NCBI GenBank assembly: GCA_029851835.1
Contig: JARKVD010000031.1
Location: 62,001-126,000, forward strand
Direction of reading: 5' to 3'
From: Clostridium sp.
GTDB lineage: Bacteria; Bacillota; Clostridia; Clostridiales; Clostridiaceae
DNA: 64,000 nt
Position numbers and translations under genes: made by a program. The notes below the pieces were generated by a model. That model was not told the DNA's origin. It made no database searches and was given only the letters and a program-made list of their open reading frames with translations. Below are positions 1 to 9,245 of the stretch, in pieces (positions within the stretch are counted from its first letter, which is position 1; every line of letters begins with the position of its first letter).

Positions 1-40
1 AAAGATTTTCCTTAATTATTCTTATGTAATAAGGCTTTTA

Positions 41-946
41 TTATACTTTTCCTTCTATGATTTCATATATACCAAATGGTAATTCATTTATGATATGAGT
101 TGCATTTACACAAAACATACTTTCTGCTAGTCTATCGCCACAATAACCATGAATATATGCACTAATATATGTTGCTTCTAAAGGCTCATATCCCTGTGCT
201 ATAAAAGACGCAATAATTCCTGTTAAAGTATCTCCCATACCACCTGATGCCATAGCACTATTTCCAGAAGAGTTTTCATATACACTCTCTCCATCAGTTA
301 TAATTGTTCGATGATCCTTTAGCAACACTATTACATCATGTTCCTTTGCAAATTTCCTCGCAACTTCAACTTTATTAGCTTTTATTTCATCTATTGATAA
401 ACCAGTTAATCTAGCAATTTCTCCATAGTGAGGAGTAAGTATTATTGCATTATTTTTTCTCTCTAGTATTTCTAATCTTTCTTGTAAAACATTAATTCCA
501 TCTGCATCAATTACAATAGGACATTCCGCATTTTCAATAGTATTCTTAACCACATTTAATGTTAATTTACTTACTCCCATACCTGGACCTATAGCAATGC
601 AATTAGATTTAACCATGATATTTCCAATTTTATCACTTTGTTCAAAATTTATAGTCATAGCTTCAGTTAATTTAATACTCATTATTTCCTGAATTTCCTT
701 CGGTACACAAAGAGTAACTAAACCGGCTCCGCTTCTTACCGCAGCTTGCGCTGTCAAATACGCAGCACCAACAAACCCCATAGATCCTGCAATTACCAAC
801 ACCTGTCCGTAATCACCTTTATATGAGTTTTGCTTTCTTTTTTCAATTGTATTTCTCACCATTCCAAAGTCTACTTCCATAGGCTTATGTCTGAACCCAA
901 TAAAGCTTAGTTTATTACTTTTAAATTTTTCAAAAGAATTCTCCAA
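41..946 (-). CDS. nnrD: ADP-dependent NAD(P)H-hydrate dehydratase
   Basis: This enzyme dehydrates damaged NAD(P)H hydrates back to NAD(P)H in the cytosol, using ADP. The protein is 301 residues and carries the carbohydrate-kinase (YjeF C-terminal) fold signatures: KGDYGQVLVIAGS near residue 43, GPGMG near 120, DADGIN near 147, LTPHYGEIARL near 170 and the phosphate-binding SGGMGDTLTG near 230. The N-terminal epimerase domain found in many bifunctional bacterial Nnr proteins is absent, since only about 40 residues precede the kinase-like fold. It follows acpS by two bases on the same strand, a pairing common in clostridia, so the two are probably co-transcribed. The family assignment is secure; the metabolite-repair role is known for the family and not shown here. 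Confidence 0.93.
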   Translation of the reverse strand: MENSFEKFKSNKLSFIGFRHKPMEVDFGMVRNTIEKRKQNSYKGDYGQVLVIAGSMGFVGAAYLTAQAAVRSGAGLVTLCVPKEIQEIMSIKLTEAMTINFEQSDKIGNIMVKSNCIAIGPGMGVSKLTLNVVKNTIENAECPIVIDADGINVLQERLEILERKNNAIILTPHYGEIARLTGLSIDEIKANKVEVARKFAKEHDVIVLLKDHRTIITDGESVYENSSGNSAMASGGMGDTLTGIIASFIAQGYEPLEATYISAYIHGYCGDRLAESMFCVNATHIINELPFGIYEIIEGKV

Positions 947-948
947 GG

Positions 949-1323
949 TTATACCTCCTCAAGTACAGCATATGCAATGGCATTATCCTCTCCATGTGAA
1001 ATACTAAGATGTATATTAGTATTTCCTGTTTTATTGGCAATGACCCTTGCTTTTCCTTTTAATGTGACTATAGGTTTCCCAAGAGTAGAACTCTCAATTA
1101 TTATATCTCTGAATGAAAAACCTCTAAATCCAGTACCTAAAGCCTTTGATACTGCTTCTTTTGCAGCAAACCGTCCAGCCACATATTCTGGCCTAAGTTT
1201 TCGACTTTTAAGATATTCTATCTCATTTACAGTAAATATCTTTTCTAAGAATCCATTATTTTTATCTAATATTTCCTTTATTCGTCTTATCTCAACAATA
1301 TCTACTCCAACACCTAATATCAC
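949..1323 (-). CDS. acpS: holo-[acyl-carrier-protein] synthase
   Basis: This enzyme transfers 4'-phosphopantetheine from CoA to the serine of apo-ACP, activating fatty acid synthesis. At 124 residues it has the usual AcpS length. The N-terminal GVGVDIVEIRRI carries the metal-binding Asp, and FAAKEAVSKALGTGFRGF carries the second acidic ligand and CoA-binding residues; LSISHGEDNAIAYAVLE closes the fold. The start is GTG at 1323, preceded by a strong AAGGGGGG ribosome binding site seven bases upstream. It is the first gene of a two-gene unit with nnrD. Confidence 0.96.
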   Translation of the reverse strand: MILGVGVDIVEIRRIKEILDKNNGFLEKIFTVNEIEYLKSRKLRPEYVAGRFAAKEAVSKALGTGFRGFSFRDIIIESSTLGKPIVTLKGKARVIANKTGNTNIHLSISHGEDNAIAYAVLEEV

Positions 1324-1431
1324 CCTTATCCCCCCTTCCTACTTAAGATATTTATTATTCTATATTCTATCATAAAAATAAATTATATAACATACCTTTT
1401 ACATATTTTTCCTTTTAATGATTTAAATATT

Positions 1432-1466
1432 GAAAAGGCGAGATTGATAATTTATCTCGCCTTTTT
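1432..1466 (-). terminator. intrinsic terminator after the 119-aa gene
   Basis: The arms AAAAGGCGAGAT and ATCTCGCCTTTTT flank a short AT-rich loop, giving a GC-containing stem with T-runs on both sides. It lies directly after the stop of the small minus-strand gene at 1478 and could work in both directions. Confidence 0.85.
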
Positions 1467-1477
1467 ATCTGTTACCT

Positions 1478-1837
1478 TTATACAGTTACTTTATCAAATT
1501 GAGCATATAGTTCTTTATCAAAATCCTTATAATATTCATCAATCAACTCTTCTGCAATATCCATTAAATGTATTGGTGAAACCATATTCTTTTCTAGCAT
1601 GTGTAAAAATTTACTTCCTTTATACTTATAGGGACTAATATACTTAATTTCCTCCCTCGAAGCTTGTACAATTTTATCGTTGTCTTTTACTTTGCCCTCA
1701 ACCTCAACTCCGTAAGCTTTGATACAACAAATCTCACCATTACTTTCTAATTGTAAGTCTCGTTGTACTAATCTATAAATATATTCTAGATTTGCTCCAT
1801 CATAATCACAATTACATCTTAAAGTTTCAATTACCAT
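1478..1837 (-). CDS. small conserved clostridial protein (DUF6514-like)
   Basis: The function is unknown. I place the start at the ATG at 1837 (protein MVIETLRCNCDYD..., 119 residues), because a GGGGGCGG ribosome binding site sits just before it; an upstream in-frame start would add 15 residues without a good site. The protein is acidic and soluble, with no membrane segment or signal peptide. The middle part (QRDLQLESNGEICCIKAYGV, then EVEG) resembles the small clostridial DUF6514 family from memory, but I could not check this. It has its own terminator downstream and is a single-gene unit. Confidence 0.7.
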   Translation of the reverse strand: MVIETLRCNCDYDGANLEYIYRLVQRDLQLESNGEICCIKAYGVEVEGKVKDNDKIVQASREEIKYISPYKYKGSKFLHMLEKNMVSPIHLMDIAEELIDEYYKDFDKELYAQFDKVTV

Positions 1838-1916
1838 ACTACCGCCCCCAATAATAAAATTTCCCACCAGCAAATAAACCATTGTTTTATAATTGAAATT
1901 GTATCACTTTAAATAA

Positions 1917-1981
1917 AAATAAAGTGTAAATTCTTGTAGATTAAATTAATTATATTCCGCCTATAAATTTACACTTTATTT
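1917..1981. repeat. perfect 16-bp inverted repeat with 33-base spacer
   Basis: AAATAAAGTGTAAATT at 1917-1932 is repeated as its exact reverse complement at 1966-1981. It lies between the DUF4129 gene, which ends at 2112, and the start of the 119-aa gene, which is divergent neither to it nor close to it. A terminator for the moxR operon is possible, but the stem is AT-rich and the loop is long. Confidence 0.75.
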
Positions 1982-2111
1982 CTTAATGCTCTTTAATATT
2001 CTTTAATATTCGTCTTTATACTTAGCAACATCAGTTGTATTTTCCACTATATACCTTTTTATTAAAGGCATTTATCTTATTTTGTCTTAACTTGTAAAAA
2101 TATTTTTTGTG

Positions 2112-3389
2112 CTATTTCATTAATTTATTTAATTTGTTTACATTTTCCTCCATGAAACTTTGTTGCGAAACATCTATATGATGATTAGAAAATTTTGCCT
2201 CATTGTAGGTGGCTGTAACATCATCTATTTTATCCGATGAATTAATCTTAAGCCTTATAATGTACTTTAACTGACTTGGGGTCATGTATGATTTGAAAAA
2301 TTCTTTTTTAACTGCAGTATCCACCAATTCACCATATTGGTATATTACTTCGTCCCTTGGAGTTCCTTTTTTCCTAAATATTTTTTTTATCTTCATGAAC
2401 AATTTATTTTCTTTAGATTTATGAATTTCAATACTTTCAACAACCTCTGTATACTCCTGTATTTTATTCTTGTTCACACTATAATAAATCTTGCTCATAC
2501 CCTTATATAATAAATATATAAACAAAACAACTAAAGCAATCTTTAAACCTAAGAATACAGTCTTTAATATTAAGAATATAAGTGGATTTATAGTAGATTC
2601 TTGCTGTAAAGTTTCTGATTTATTCATCCCCTGTTGAAGCTTAAGTAGCAGCTCATTATCCCCATCTCCTATGAGTTTTTGAATAAGACTAAATAACCAC
2701 TCTATTGGATACTTTAGTATACTCAAAATAATATTTACAAGCCACGATAATACAAATACAACACCTTTTTTCATTATCTCTGCTAATAAAATCAACTTAC
2801 TATATACCACCTCTTGAGTTAGCAGAATCCCAAATAACACTAGTCCATAATTTATATATTTACTTCCCTTGCTTCTCTTTATCTGATATTCATATCCCAT
2901 GGCCTCCCTAATGGAAATAACCGCCAAAATAATATATACCAAAATCCCAATATAAATTATTGAACCATCTGATCTAACTTCCGACCATCTCATAAAGCTA
3001 TAAAGAACTCCAGTTATAAATATATAATAGATTCCATGTAGAAAGATATTCTTATACTCATCATAATTAACATCATTTCCCTCTTCTTTAAAAAGCTTCT
3101 CAATAATCAAACAGGAAAATCCTATATTTAATATGGCCAAAACAACTTCACTGCTAGTAAGAAATTCTACTAACGCAATAGGCACTATAGAAATGACTAA
3201 ACATAATTTAGGATTTATTCCTAGTCTCAAAATATATCTCCCAACATTAGACATAACAATTATTAAAAAGAATAATTGAAAACTTATATCTTGAAAAAAA
3301 AGGACTGCCATAATAACTGACCATATAAATGTTGCTAATAAAGTTATGGTTGAGGTATAAAAAAACTTAACTTGATTAATCCAGCTCAT
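2112..3389 (-). CDS. DUF4129 domain membrane protein
   Basis: This is a 425-residue polytopic membrane protein. Several hydrophobic segments fill roughly residues 10-230, another follows near 270-295, and the soluble C-terminus (about residues 340-400, with DEVIYQYGELVDTAVKKEFF) matches the DUF4129 pattern. It is the last gene of a moxR-DUF58-DUF4129 operon; its ATG overlaps the DUF58 stop codon by one base (TAATG). In related operons the third gene is usually a membrane transglutaminase carrying DUF4129 at its C-terminus. Here I see no transglutaminase Cys-His-Asp core, so the protein appears to be the membrane scaffold and DUF4129 parts only. The role is unknown; assembly or cell-envelope work with the MoxR ATPase is an inference from context. 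Confidence 0.82.
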   Translation of the reverse strand: MSWINQVKFFYTSTITLLATFIWSVIMAVLFFQDISFQLFFLIIVMSNVGRYILRLGINPKLCLVISIVPIALVEFLTSSEVVLAILNIGFSCLIIEKLFKEEGNDVNYDEYKNIFLHGIYYIFITGVLYSFMRWSEVRSDGSIIYIGILVYIILAVISIREAMGYEYQIKRSKGSKYINYGLVLFGILLTQEVVYSKLILLAEIMKKGVVFVLSWLVNIILSILKYPIEWLFSLIQKLIGDGDNELLLKLQQGMNKSETLQQESTINPLIFLILKTVFLGLKIALVVLFIYLLYKGMSKIYYSVNKNKIQEYTEVVESIEIHKSKENKLFMKIKKIFRKKGTPRDEVIYQYGELVDTAVKKEFFKSYMTPSQLKYIIRLKINSSDKIDDVTATYNEAKFSNHHIDVSQQSFMEENVNKLNKLMK

Positions 3390-4513
3390 TATTTGACCTC
3401 CCCCTTATATCTTATTTTTTGAACTCCTTTTATCTCATCTTCAATTCCATTATCAGATATATCAATAATCTTCACCTTATAGCCTCTTCGTACCATTTCT
3501 TTAACTACATTAATATCCTTCTCGTTCATGTAGTATGATATTATTACATAAGTAGTATCAGCATTGAGTTGCGGAAGCTTCTGTTGCAAGTAAATTGAAA
3601 ACTCCTGCCTTGGCACCCTATAAATTCTAGTACAATATTCAATAACATCCTCTAATGCACCTCTCCTAGGCATTAAATCTAAAGGACCTCCCTCTTTACT
3701 GTAAATCACATTGGCATTGCTCCAAATTCCTGTAGGAATGCTTTCATTTAACGCCTTACAGCTTAGAGCTAAAGCTATATCCACAGCCTTATCACTTATC
3801 TCTGATTTTAAATTTCTCCAATATGGATCTCCACACTGAACATTTATTATTATTACTAATTGATCATCGGAGGTATAATCGTATTCTTTAACCATAAGCT
3901 TATCAGCCTTTAAAGATGCTTTCCAGTTGATATCCTTCATCCTATCCTCAACATTATACTCTCTAATCCCCCTTATATAGAGCGGGTCTTTATGAATCCA
4001 TCGTCTAACTGTATTATCTCCAATAAAGCTAGTATTTTCAAAACTTAATGCATCTATAGATTTCACTTTAGGACATATAAGAATCTCAAGCCATTCTTCT
4101 AATTCTTTCGTCTCTATACATAAGCCTAATGGGTCGCCAATTCTAACTTTAGTTTCTCTAAGGATATATGCTCCTCTCTTTTTTCCCACCATTGTGTAGC
4201 TTCGATTTTTTCTTTGATATTTTCCTATTGTATATCTAGAAATATGCCAACTCATATTTTTAACTGCACTCACATTTACGTCATTACAAAAGCTAAAGCC
4301 CTCTGGAAAGCTTTGTTCTATAATCATAAACATTATAGGCATTCTTTTTCTATTCTCGATTTTCAAAGTAAGCTTAAATTTTTCACCTATGGGAATCAGC
4401 TTATCGTTAACTTCCCTTGAAATATTTAAATTCTTATGACCATATTTAGCATTATATTTGCAAAACTGTAAAACACCCAGTATCAACGCACCCAGAACAA
4501 AAATTTGAAGCAT
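3389..4513 (-). CDS. DUF58 domain-containing protein
   Basis: This 374-residue protein has one N-terminal hydrophobic segment (about residues 2-15) and a large extramembrane part. The DUF58 hallmark is visible as GIREYNVEDRMKDINWKASL followed by KADKLMVKEYD around residues 180-215. DUF58 proteins carry a von Willebrand factor A-like fold and almost always pair with a MoxR AAA+ ATPase, as here: the moxR stop lies 12 bases upstream. A ribosome binding site AGAGGTG precedes the ATG. The biochemical role is not established for the family; work as a MoxR partner is inferred from gene order. Confidence 0.88.
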   Translation of the reverse strand: MLQIFVLGALILGVLQFCKYNAKYGHKNLNISREVNDKLIPIGEKFKLTLKIENRKRMPIMFMIIEQSFPEGFSFCNDVNVSAVKNMSWHISRYTIGKYQRKNRSYTMVGKKRGAYILRETKVRIGDPLGLCIETKELEEWLEILICPKVKSIDALSFENTSFIGDNTVRRWIHKDPLYIRGIREYNVEDRMKDINWKASLKADKLMVKEYDYTSDDQLVIIINVQCGDPYWRNLKSEISDKAVDIALALSCKALNESIPTGIWSNANVIYSKEGGPLDLMPRRGALEDVIEYCTRIYRVPRQEFSIYLQQKLPQLNADTTYVIISYYMNEKDINVVKEMVRRGYKVKIIDISDNGIEDEIKGVQKIRYKGEVK

Positions 4514-4525
4514 TCCATTTCACCT

Positions 4526-5476
4526 CTAATTTCTTTCTATTGGGGTTTCAACTGTATTTAAGATATCTTCAATCACCTTCTCGCTTTTATCTTTAGAATT
4601 ACTCATATCATTTTTTACAACAATTCTATGTGCCATTATTGGAACTGCCAATGCTTTAACATCTTCCAAAACAACATAATCTCTTCCCTTTATAGCTGCC
4701 AACCCCTGGCATCCCTTCATTAGATTCAAAGTAGCCCTTGGACTACATCCTAATTCGATATCCTTATGATTTCTAGTAGCTCTAACAATGTCTACTATGT
4801 ATTTCTTTATATCTTCGCTCATATAAATTTGATTATAATTTTTTTGAACATAATAAATCTCTTCTAATGAAATAACTCCTTCTAATGACTCTAATGGCTC
4901 TTCTTGCATAAACCTATTCATTATCTTAATTTCTTCATCATACTCTGGATAACCAATAGATAATCTCATAAAAAATCTGTCCAATTGTGCTTCTGGCAAT
5001 GGGAAAGTTCCAAACTGCTCCACTGGATTTTCTGTTGCAATAACAAAAAAAGGTTTACCCAGCTCAATTGTATTCCCTTCTACAGTAACTTGTCTTTCTT
5101 CCATACATTCAAGTAACGCAGATTGTGTTCTTGGTGTTGCTCTGTTTATTTCATCGGCTAATACAATTTGACTTAAAAGTGGACCTTTTCTAAACTCAAA
5201 CTCTTTAGTCCCTTGATTATAAAAGTATATTCCAGTTAAATCTGATGGTAGTAAATCAGGAGTAAATTGAATTCTTTTGAAACTGCAATTCATTGTTTTA
5301 GATAATGCTTTACACATTTTTGTTTTCCCTAACCCTGGTACATCTTCTAATAAAACATGTCCAGAAACAATAAATGAAACGATTATATTCTCTATTACCT
5401 GTTCTTTTCCAACTATAACCTTAGAAATATTCTCAACCGATTTATTTCTAAAATCCACAAACTTACTTATATCCAT
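4526..5476 (-). CDS. MoxR family AAA+ ATPase
   Basis: This is an ATP-driven chaperone-like ATPase. Visible motifs are Walker A (EDVPGLGKTKMCKAL), Walker B (IVLADEINRATPRTQSALLE), sensor 1 (FFVIATENPVEQFGTFPLPE), the arginine-finger region (AQLDRFFMRLSIGYP) and sensor 2 (GCSPRATLNLMKG). I choose the ATG at 5476 (MDISKFVDF..., 316 residues) because the AGGGGG ribosome binding site lies about eight bases before it; an ATG two codons upstream sits too close to the site. It heads the moxR-DUF58-DUF4129 operon, a widespread module thought to mature or insert envelope proteins. Confidence 0.92.
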   Translation of the reverse strand: MDISKFVDFRNKSVENISKVIVGKEQVIENIIVSFIVSGHVLLEDVPGLGKTKMCKALSKTMNCSFKRIQFTPDLLPSDLTGIYFYNQGTKEFEFRKGPLLSQIVLADEINRATPRTQSALLECMEERQVTVEGNTIELGKPFFVIATENPVEQFGTFPLPEAQLDRFFMRLSIGYPEYDEEIKIMNRFMQEEPLESLEGVISLEEIYYVQKNYNQIYMSEDIKKYIVDIVRATRNHKDIELGCSPRATLNLMKGCQGLAAIKGRDYVVLEDVKALAVPIMAHRIVVKNDMSNSKDKSEKVIEDILNTVETPIERN

Positions 5477-5560
5477 ATCCATTCCCCCTAATAATTTATA
5501 CAATAATTATACTACTTATTGAAAATTATAAATATATTTCCATTTAAAATAATTGCATAT

Positions 5561-5604
5561 AAAAAGCTATGTAAAATAGATTTCTCCATCCTACATAGCT
5601 TTTC
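5561..5604 (-). terminator. intrinsic terminator after the ssb gene
   Basis: AAAAGCTATGTA and TACATAGCTTTT form a 12-bp stem with a T-run on the minus-strand 3' side. It separates the short SSB gene from the moxR operon. Confidence 0.85.
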
Positions 5605-5671
5605 ACTAGATTTTCATGCCATATACCTAGTAACAATAAGTTTTTATAAGTAATTACTTTCTTAATTTCAG

Positions 5672-6031
5672 CTAACAGCTAGCTACATCCTCGTCTTTTT
5701 TCTTTTTAATGTTGTTACTCATAAATTGAAACTCATCCGCAATAACTTCTGATATGTATTTTTTATGACCATTTTCGCCCTCATATTGTCTACTCTGCAA
5801 TCTACCAGTTACACTTATGATACTCCCTTTTACTAAGTATTCATTTACTATTTCAGCTTTCTTTCCTCTAAGAACAACTGGAATAAAGTCAACATGTTTT
5901 TCCCCAGCGGCAGTTTTATATGGCCTGTCAACTGCTAAAAGCAGTCTAGTGAACACTTTGCTACCATCCTCAAAAACCTTAATTTCCGGATCACGAATAA
6001 GCCTGCCTACCAAAACTATTCTATTCATCAT
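5672..6031 (-). CDS. short single-stranded DNA-binding protein
   Basis: This 119-residue OB-fold protein binds single-stranded DNA. The SSB signature is clear: MNRIVLVGRLIRDPEIK at the start, FTRLLLAVDRPYK, DFIPVVLRGKKAEIV, YLVKGSIISVTGRLQSRQYE and a final EVIADEFQFM strand. The glycine-rich linker and acidic tip (DDDIPF-like) that recruit partner proteins in the main replication SSB are absent; the protein ends KKKKDEDVASC. It is therefore more like the short second SSBs of Firmicutes than the essential replication SSB. It is a single-gene unit with a terminator downstream. Confidence 0.9.
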   Translation of the reverse strand: MMNRIVLVGRLIRDPEIKVFEDGSKVFTRLLLAVDRPYKTAAGEKHVDFIPVVLRGKKAEIVNEYLVKGSIISVTGRLQSRQYEGENGHKKYISEVIADEFQFMSNNIKKKKDEDVASC

Positions 6032-6147
6032 ACACCTCCAACATATCGCTTATTGAAATTCTATCCACAAATTTTTTTTTTAAACACAATATGTTAAAGT
6101 TTTTACAAGTCTCCTTAAATGAATGTGAAAATGAATTTCCCTCTTAA

Positions 6148-8175
6148 TTATATGTCTGAAAACTCTATTTTCACTTTTTCGGTACTACTTACTTGATTAA
6201 TAGTATGATTATTATATCCCCTTGGCTTCTTGGATAATATATTTGGTAATTCAACAGTAAATTCACTTCCTACCCCCATCTCACTCCTAACATATATACT
6301 TCCACCATGGTTCTCAACTATAGATTTAACCAACGATAAACCAATTCCACTGCCTTCATGAGTTCGTGTAAATAATTGCTCTACCTGTACAAACTTTTCA
6401 AATATCTTCTCCTGATCTTCTTTCGATATACCTTTTCCATCATCTGCAACTTTTATTTTAACAATATCACCTTCATCAAGAACCTGTACTTCAATTTTTC
6501 CATTTTCCTTTGAAAATTTAACTGCATTCGATAATAAATTAAGCATAATTCTTTCTATATTATCCTTATCAACTCCAATAATTTTTTCTTCCACATTAGT
6601 ATCAAATGTAATGGTCAATCCTTTACCTTCTACATACTCAACTGCTTCCATTGTTATATCTTCAACTATCTTTACAATATTATAATTTCCAAAGTTCATT
6701 TTCAAATTTCCAACATCAATTCTGGTACCATCAATCAAATTATTAATCAACCGTAATAATCTGTAACTATTTATTTTTGTTAAATTCAAATATCTAATCA
6801 GCTGTTCATCATTACAATCTTTATAATTGTACTGAAGTAGTTGAACAGTACTTAATATAATATTAAGAGGTGTTTTTAACTCATGAGATACATTAGATAT
6901 AAACTCTGTCTTAAGTTTGTCATACTTTAATGTTTCCTGTAGCTTAAGCTTATCAATTTGCGCCCTCTTTCTCTCAGTAATTTCTTGAGTCAGCATTACA
7001 ACAGATTTATCACCTTCATAACAAATTCTCATCATAACCATTTCAACTTCAATTACAGAACCATCTTTTCTTATCATTTTTAACTCTTGAAGATCTGTAG
7101 TTTTTCCAGTTGTAAAAGTCATGTGATACATTTCTTTATATATCTGCTTAGAGTCAGGGTGAACCATATCCAAAATGCCTTTATTACTTAAAGCATTGAT
7201 ATCCTCAACCCCTAATATTTTTTCCTGAGCTTTATTTCCACTATTAAACTTATTGTTGGTATGAATCATAACACCAATGGGCAACAATTCCAGTAATTTC
7301 ATGTAACCATTTTTATTACTTATAAGATTTTTCTCCATTTTCACTCTTCTACTTATGTTCTTAATCAGATATATATAATATCTCTCATCGCCTTCATCCA
7401 AGAACATATTAGTAATTTCACAGAATACTGCACTGCCATCTTTTCTTATAATTCTTCTGTCAATGATATTATTATCATGAAAACACCTATACTGTTCATC
7501 AATAAACTTATCCTTATACTGTATAGGTTTCAATTCAACTACATCTAATAAACTTTTTCCTAAAAAGCATTCTTTTTCTTTCTCATCTTCTGTTTTACCT
7601 AAAATTGTCTTTGCCGCATCATTTATTGCCACCATCTTATTATTTTTTTCAATAATTATCCCCGTAGATGTAGCATTAACAATTCCAATAGCCATCTCTG
7701 CACTAATAAGTTCCCCACAATATTTCTCTAAAGAATTCTTTATATCTATATAATTGAGCTTATCATCATCCTTAATCTCTTCTTCTTTTTCAACGTGAGG
7801 CAGGGTATTAAATAAACCTTCTTTCTTTGCTGGTAATGTAATCAACAACATTTTATACTTTTGATCTTCTATAAAAGCATCTGTAATATGTAGTTTTAAA
7901 TCACTGACTATATACATATTTACCTCAGCAATAATATCAAGTTCCTCTTGTTCCATATTATAAAAATCAATACAGTATTTTTCTCCACTATTCTTATCTT
8001 TAAACTTTATTATTTTATTTATATCTTCATTAATATACGCTCTATTAACTACTACAGATAAAAAATTTCCAGCATGAGCATTACAATAAGTAATTTTATT
8101 CTTATCATCAACTATTAAAATCGGTTGAGATATTGCATCATATATTCTTAACTCCGCTAAACTATCAAATCTCAT
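6148..8175 (-). CDS. soluble PAS-domain sensor histidine kinase (orphan)
   Basis: This 675-residue cytoplasmic sensor kinase has no membrane segment. Three PAS-like regions lie at about residues 13-120, 160-285 (ending DGSAVFCEITNMF) and 293-405 (ending DGSVIEVEMVMMR, then TQEITERKRAQ). They are followed by a HisKA domain with phospho-acceptor His near residue 431 (FISNVSHELKTPLNIILSTV) and an HATPase domain with N box NLLSNAVKFSKENG, G1 VADDGKGIS and G2 GSGIGLSLVKSIVENHGG. No response regulator gene is adjacent, so it is an orphan. Soluble multi-PAS orphan kinases in clostridia often feed phosphate to Spo0A, but nothing here proves that target. Confidence 0.9.
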   Translation of the reverse strand: MRFDSLAELRIYDAISQPILIVDDKNKITYCNAHAGNFLSVVVNRAYINEDINKIIKFKDKNSGEKYCIDFYNMEQEELDIIAEVNMYIVSDLKLHITDAFIEDQKYKMLLITLPAKKEGLFNTLPHVEKEEEIKDDDKLNYIDIKNSLEKYCGELISAEMAIGIVNATSTGIIIEKNNKMVAINDAAKTILGKTEDEKEKECFLGKSLLDVVELKPIQYKDKFIDEQYRCFHDNNIIDRRIIRKDGSAVFCEITNMFLDEGDERYYIYLIKNISRRVKMEKNLISNKNGYMKLLELLPIGVMIHTNNKFNSGNKAQEKILGVEDINALSNKGILDMVHPDSKQIYKEMYHMTFTTGKTTDLQELKMIRKDGSVIEVEMVMMRICYEGDKSVVMLTQEITERKRAQIDKLKLQETLKYDKLKTEFISNVSHELKTPLNIILSTVQLLQYNYKDCNDEQLIRYLNLTKINSYRLLRLINNLIDGTRIDVGNLKMNFGNYNIVKIVEDITMEAVEYVEGKGLTITFDTNVEEKIIGVDKDNIERIMLNLLSNAVKFSKENGKIEVQVLDEGDIVKIKVADDGKGISKEDQEKIFEKFVQVEQLFTRTHEGSGIGLSLVKSIVENHGGSIYVRSEMGVGSEFTVELPNILSKKPRGYNNHTINQVSSTEKVKIEFSDI

Positions 8176-8348
8176 TGAAAATCCCCCATGTTTATGATAA
8201 TTTCAAAATTTTACATTACCTACACATTTTACACCATATTATAAAATTTTTTTACTAGTTTTTTCTCCTATTATTCTACATTTTCCTACCATATTTTTAC
8301 TGTTTGTTAATTTTGTAAGAATAAGTTATACGAATCAATAATAAATAC

Positions 8349-8387
8349 AAAAACTGGCTAACCACTTTACATGATTTGCCAGTTTTT
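8349..8387 (-). terminator. intrinsic terminator after the BrkB-like gene
   Basis: AAAAACTGGC and GCCAGTTTTT flank a 19-base loop containing a short inner complement. A T-run follows on the minus strand. Confidence 0.85.
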
Positions 8388-8414
8388 CACAATTTTATTT
8401 AACCAAACATTTGC

Positions 8415-9245
8415 TTACTTAAGTAAAAACTCATTATCTTGCATAATTATAGCATTAAGTTCTCCTCCAAGAAGTATTGTTATTGAAGTTAGTTTTAACC
8501 ATATCATTAAAATTATTATAACTCCTATACTTCCGTATAAATCTGAATACCTTCCAAAATTATTAACATAGTAAGCAAATCCCATAGATGATACCATCCA
8601 CACAACACTAGTAAAAACAGCTCCCGGTAAAGCATCCATTATTCTTACTCTTCTTGAAGGTATTATCTTGTATATAACAGAAAATACAACAATCATTCCA
8701 ACTATTCCTATTGGATATCTTAAATACTTAACAAAGTCAAATATCCTAGGACTTAAACCTAACCATTTAATCAATGCGGTTCCAATCTTTTCTCCAAATA
8801 CTAGCACTGATAAAGTAAATAAAATCAACAAAATAATTACGAACATAAATATTATTGAAGAAATAATAACCTTGATGAAATTTTTATCCTCCTCTTCATT
8901 ATAGGCTCTATTTAATCCATAACGAATAGCTCTAAATGCTCTAGATGCAGTATAAAGAGAGAATATCAATGATACCGATAACAAATTTCCATTTCTTGTT
9001 TGCAATAACTGTATGGTTAATGTTGAAACCAACTCATACAATTGCTCGGGAATCATTGTTCTAAAAGATTCTAAAACACTTGTTGGATTAACATTAATAA
9101 AGCCTACTAAACTTAAGAGTAGGATTAAAAATGGAACCATAGAAAACATTATGTCAAAAGCCAACTGGGAAGATAAGTTTGATATATGATGATTATTATA
9201 TCTTATTACCATTTTTACACTATATTCAGGTATTTTCATACTCAT
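8415..9245 (-). CDS. YihY/BrkB family inner-membrane protein
   Basis: This 276-residue polytopic membrane protein has about six hydrophobic segments and the family features of YihY/BrkB: the N-terminal SSQLAFDIMFSMVPFLILLLSLVG, the central SLYTASRAFRAIRYGLNRAY and the C-terminal DLYGSIGVIIILMIWLKLTS plus GGELNA. The family was once called ribonuclease BN by mistake; its transport or envelope role remains uncertain. It is a single gene with its own downstream terminator. Confidence 0.88.
   Translation of the reverse strand: MSMKIPEYSVKMVIRYNNHHISNLSSQLAFDIMFSMVPFLILLLSLVGFINVNPTSVLESFRTMIPEQLYELVSTLTIQLLQTRNGNLLSVSLIFSLYTASRAFRAIRYGLNRAYNEEEDKNFIKVIISSIIFMFVIILLILFTLSVLVFGEKIGTALIKWLGLSPRIFDFVKYLRYPIGIVGMIVVFSVIYKIIPSRRVRIMDALPGAVFTSVVWMVSSMGFAYYVNNFGRYSDLYGSIGVIIILMIWLKLTSITILLGGELNAIIMQDNEFLLK

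Noticed and set aside
977-1375. 132-codon plus-strand frame over acpS
   Set aside because: It is the antisense shadow of acpS and has no ribosome binding site.
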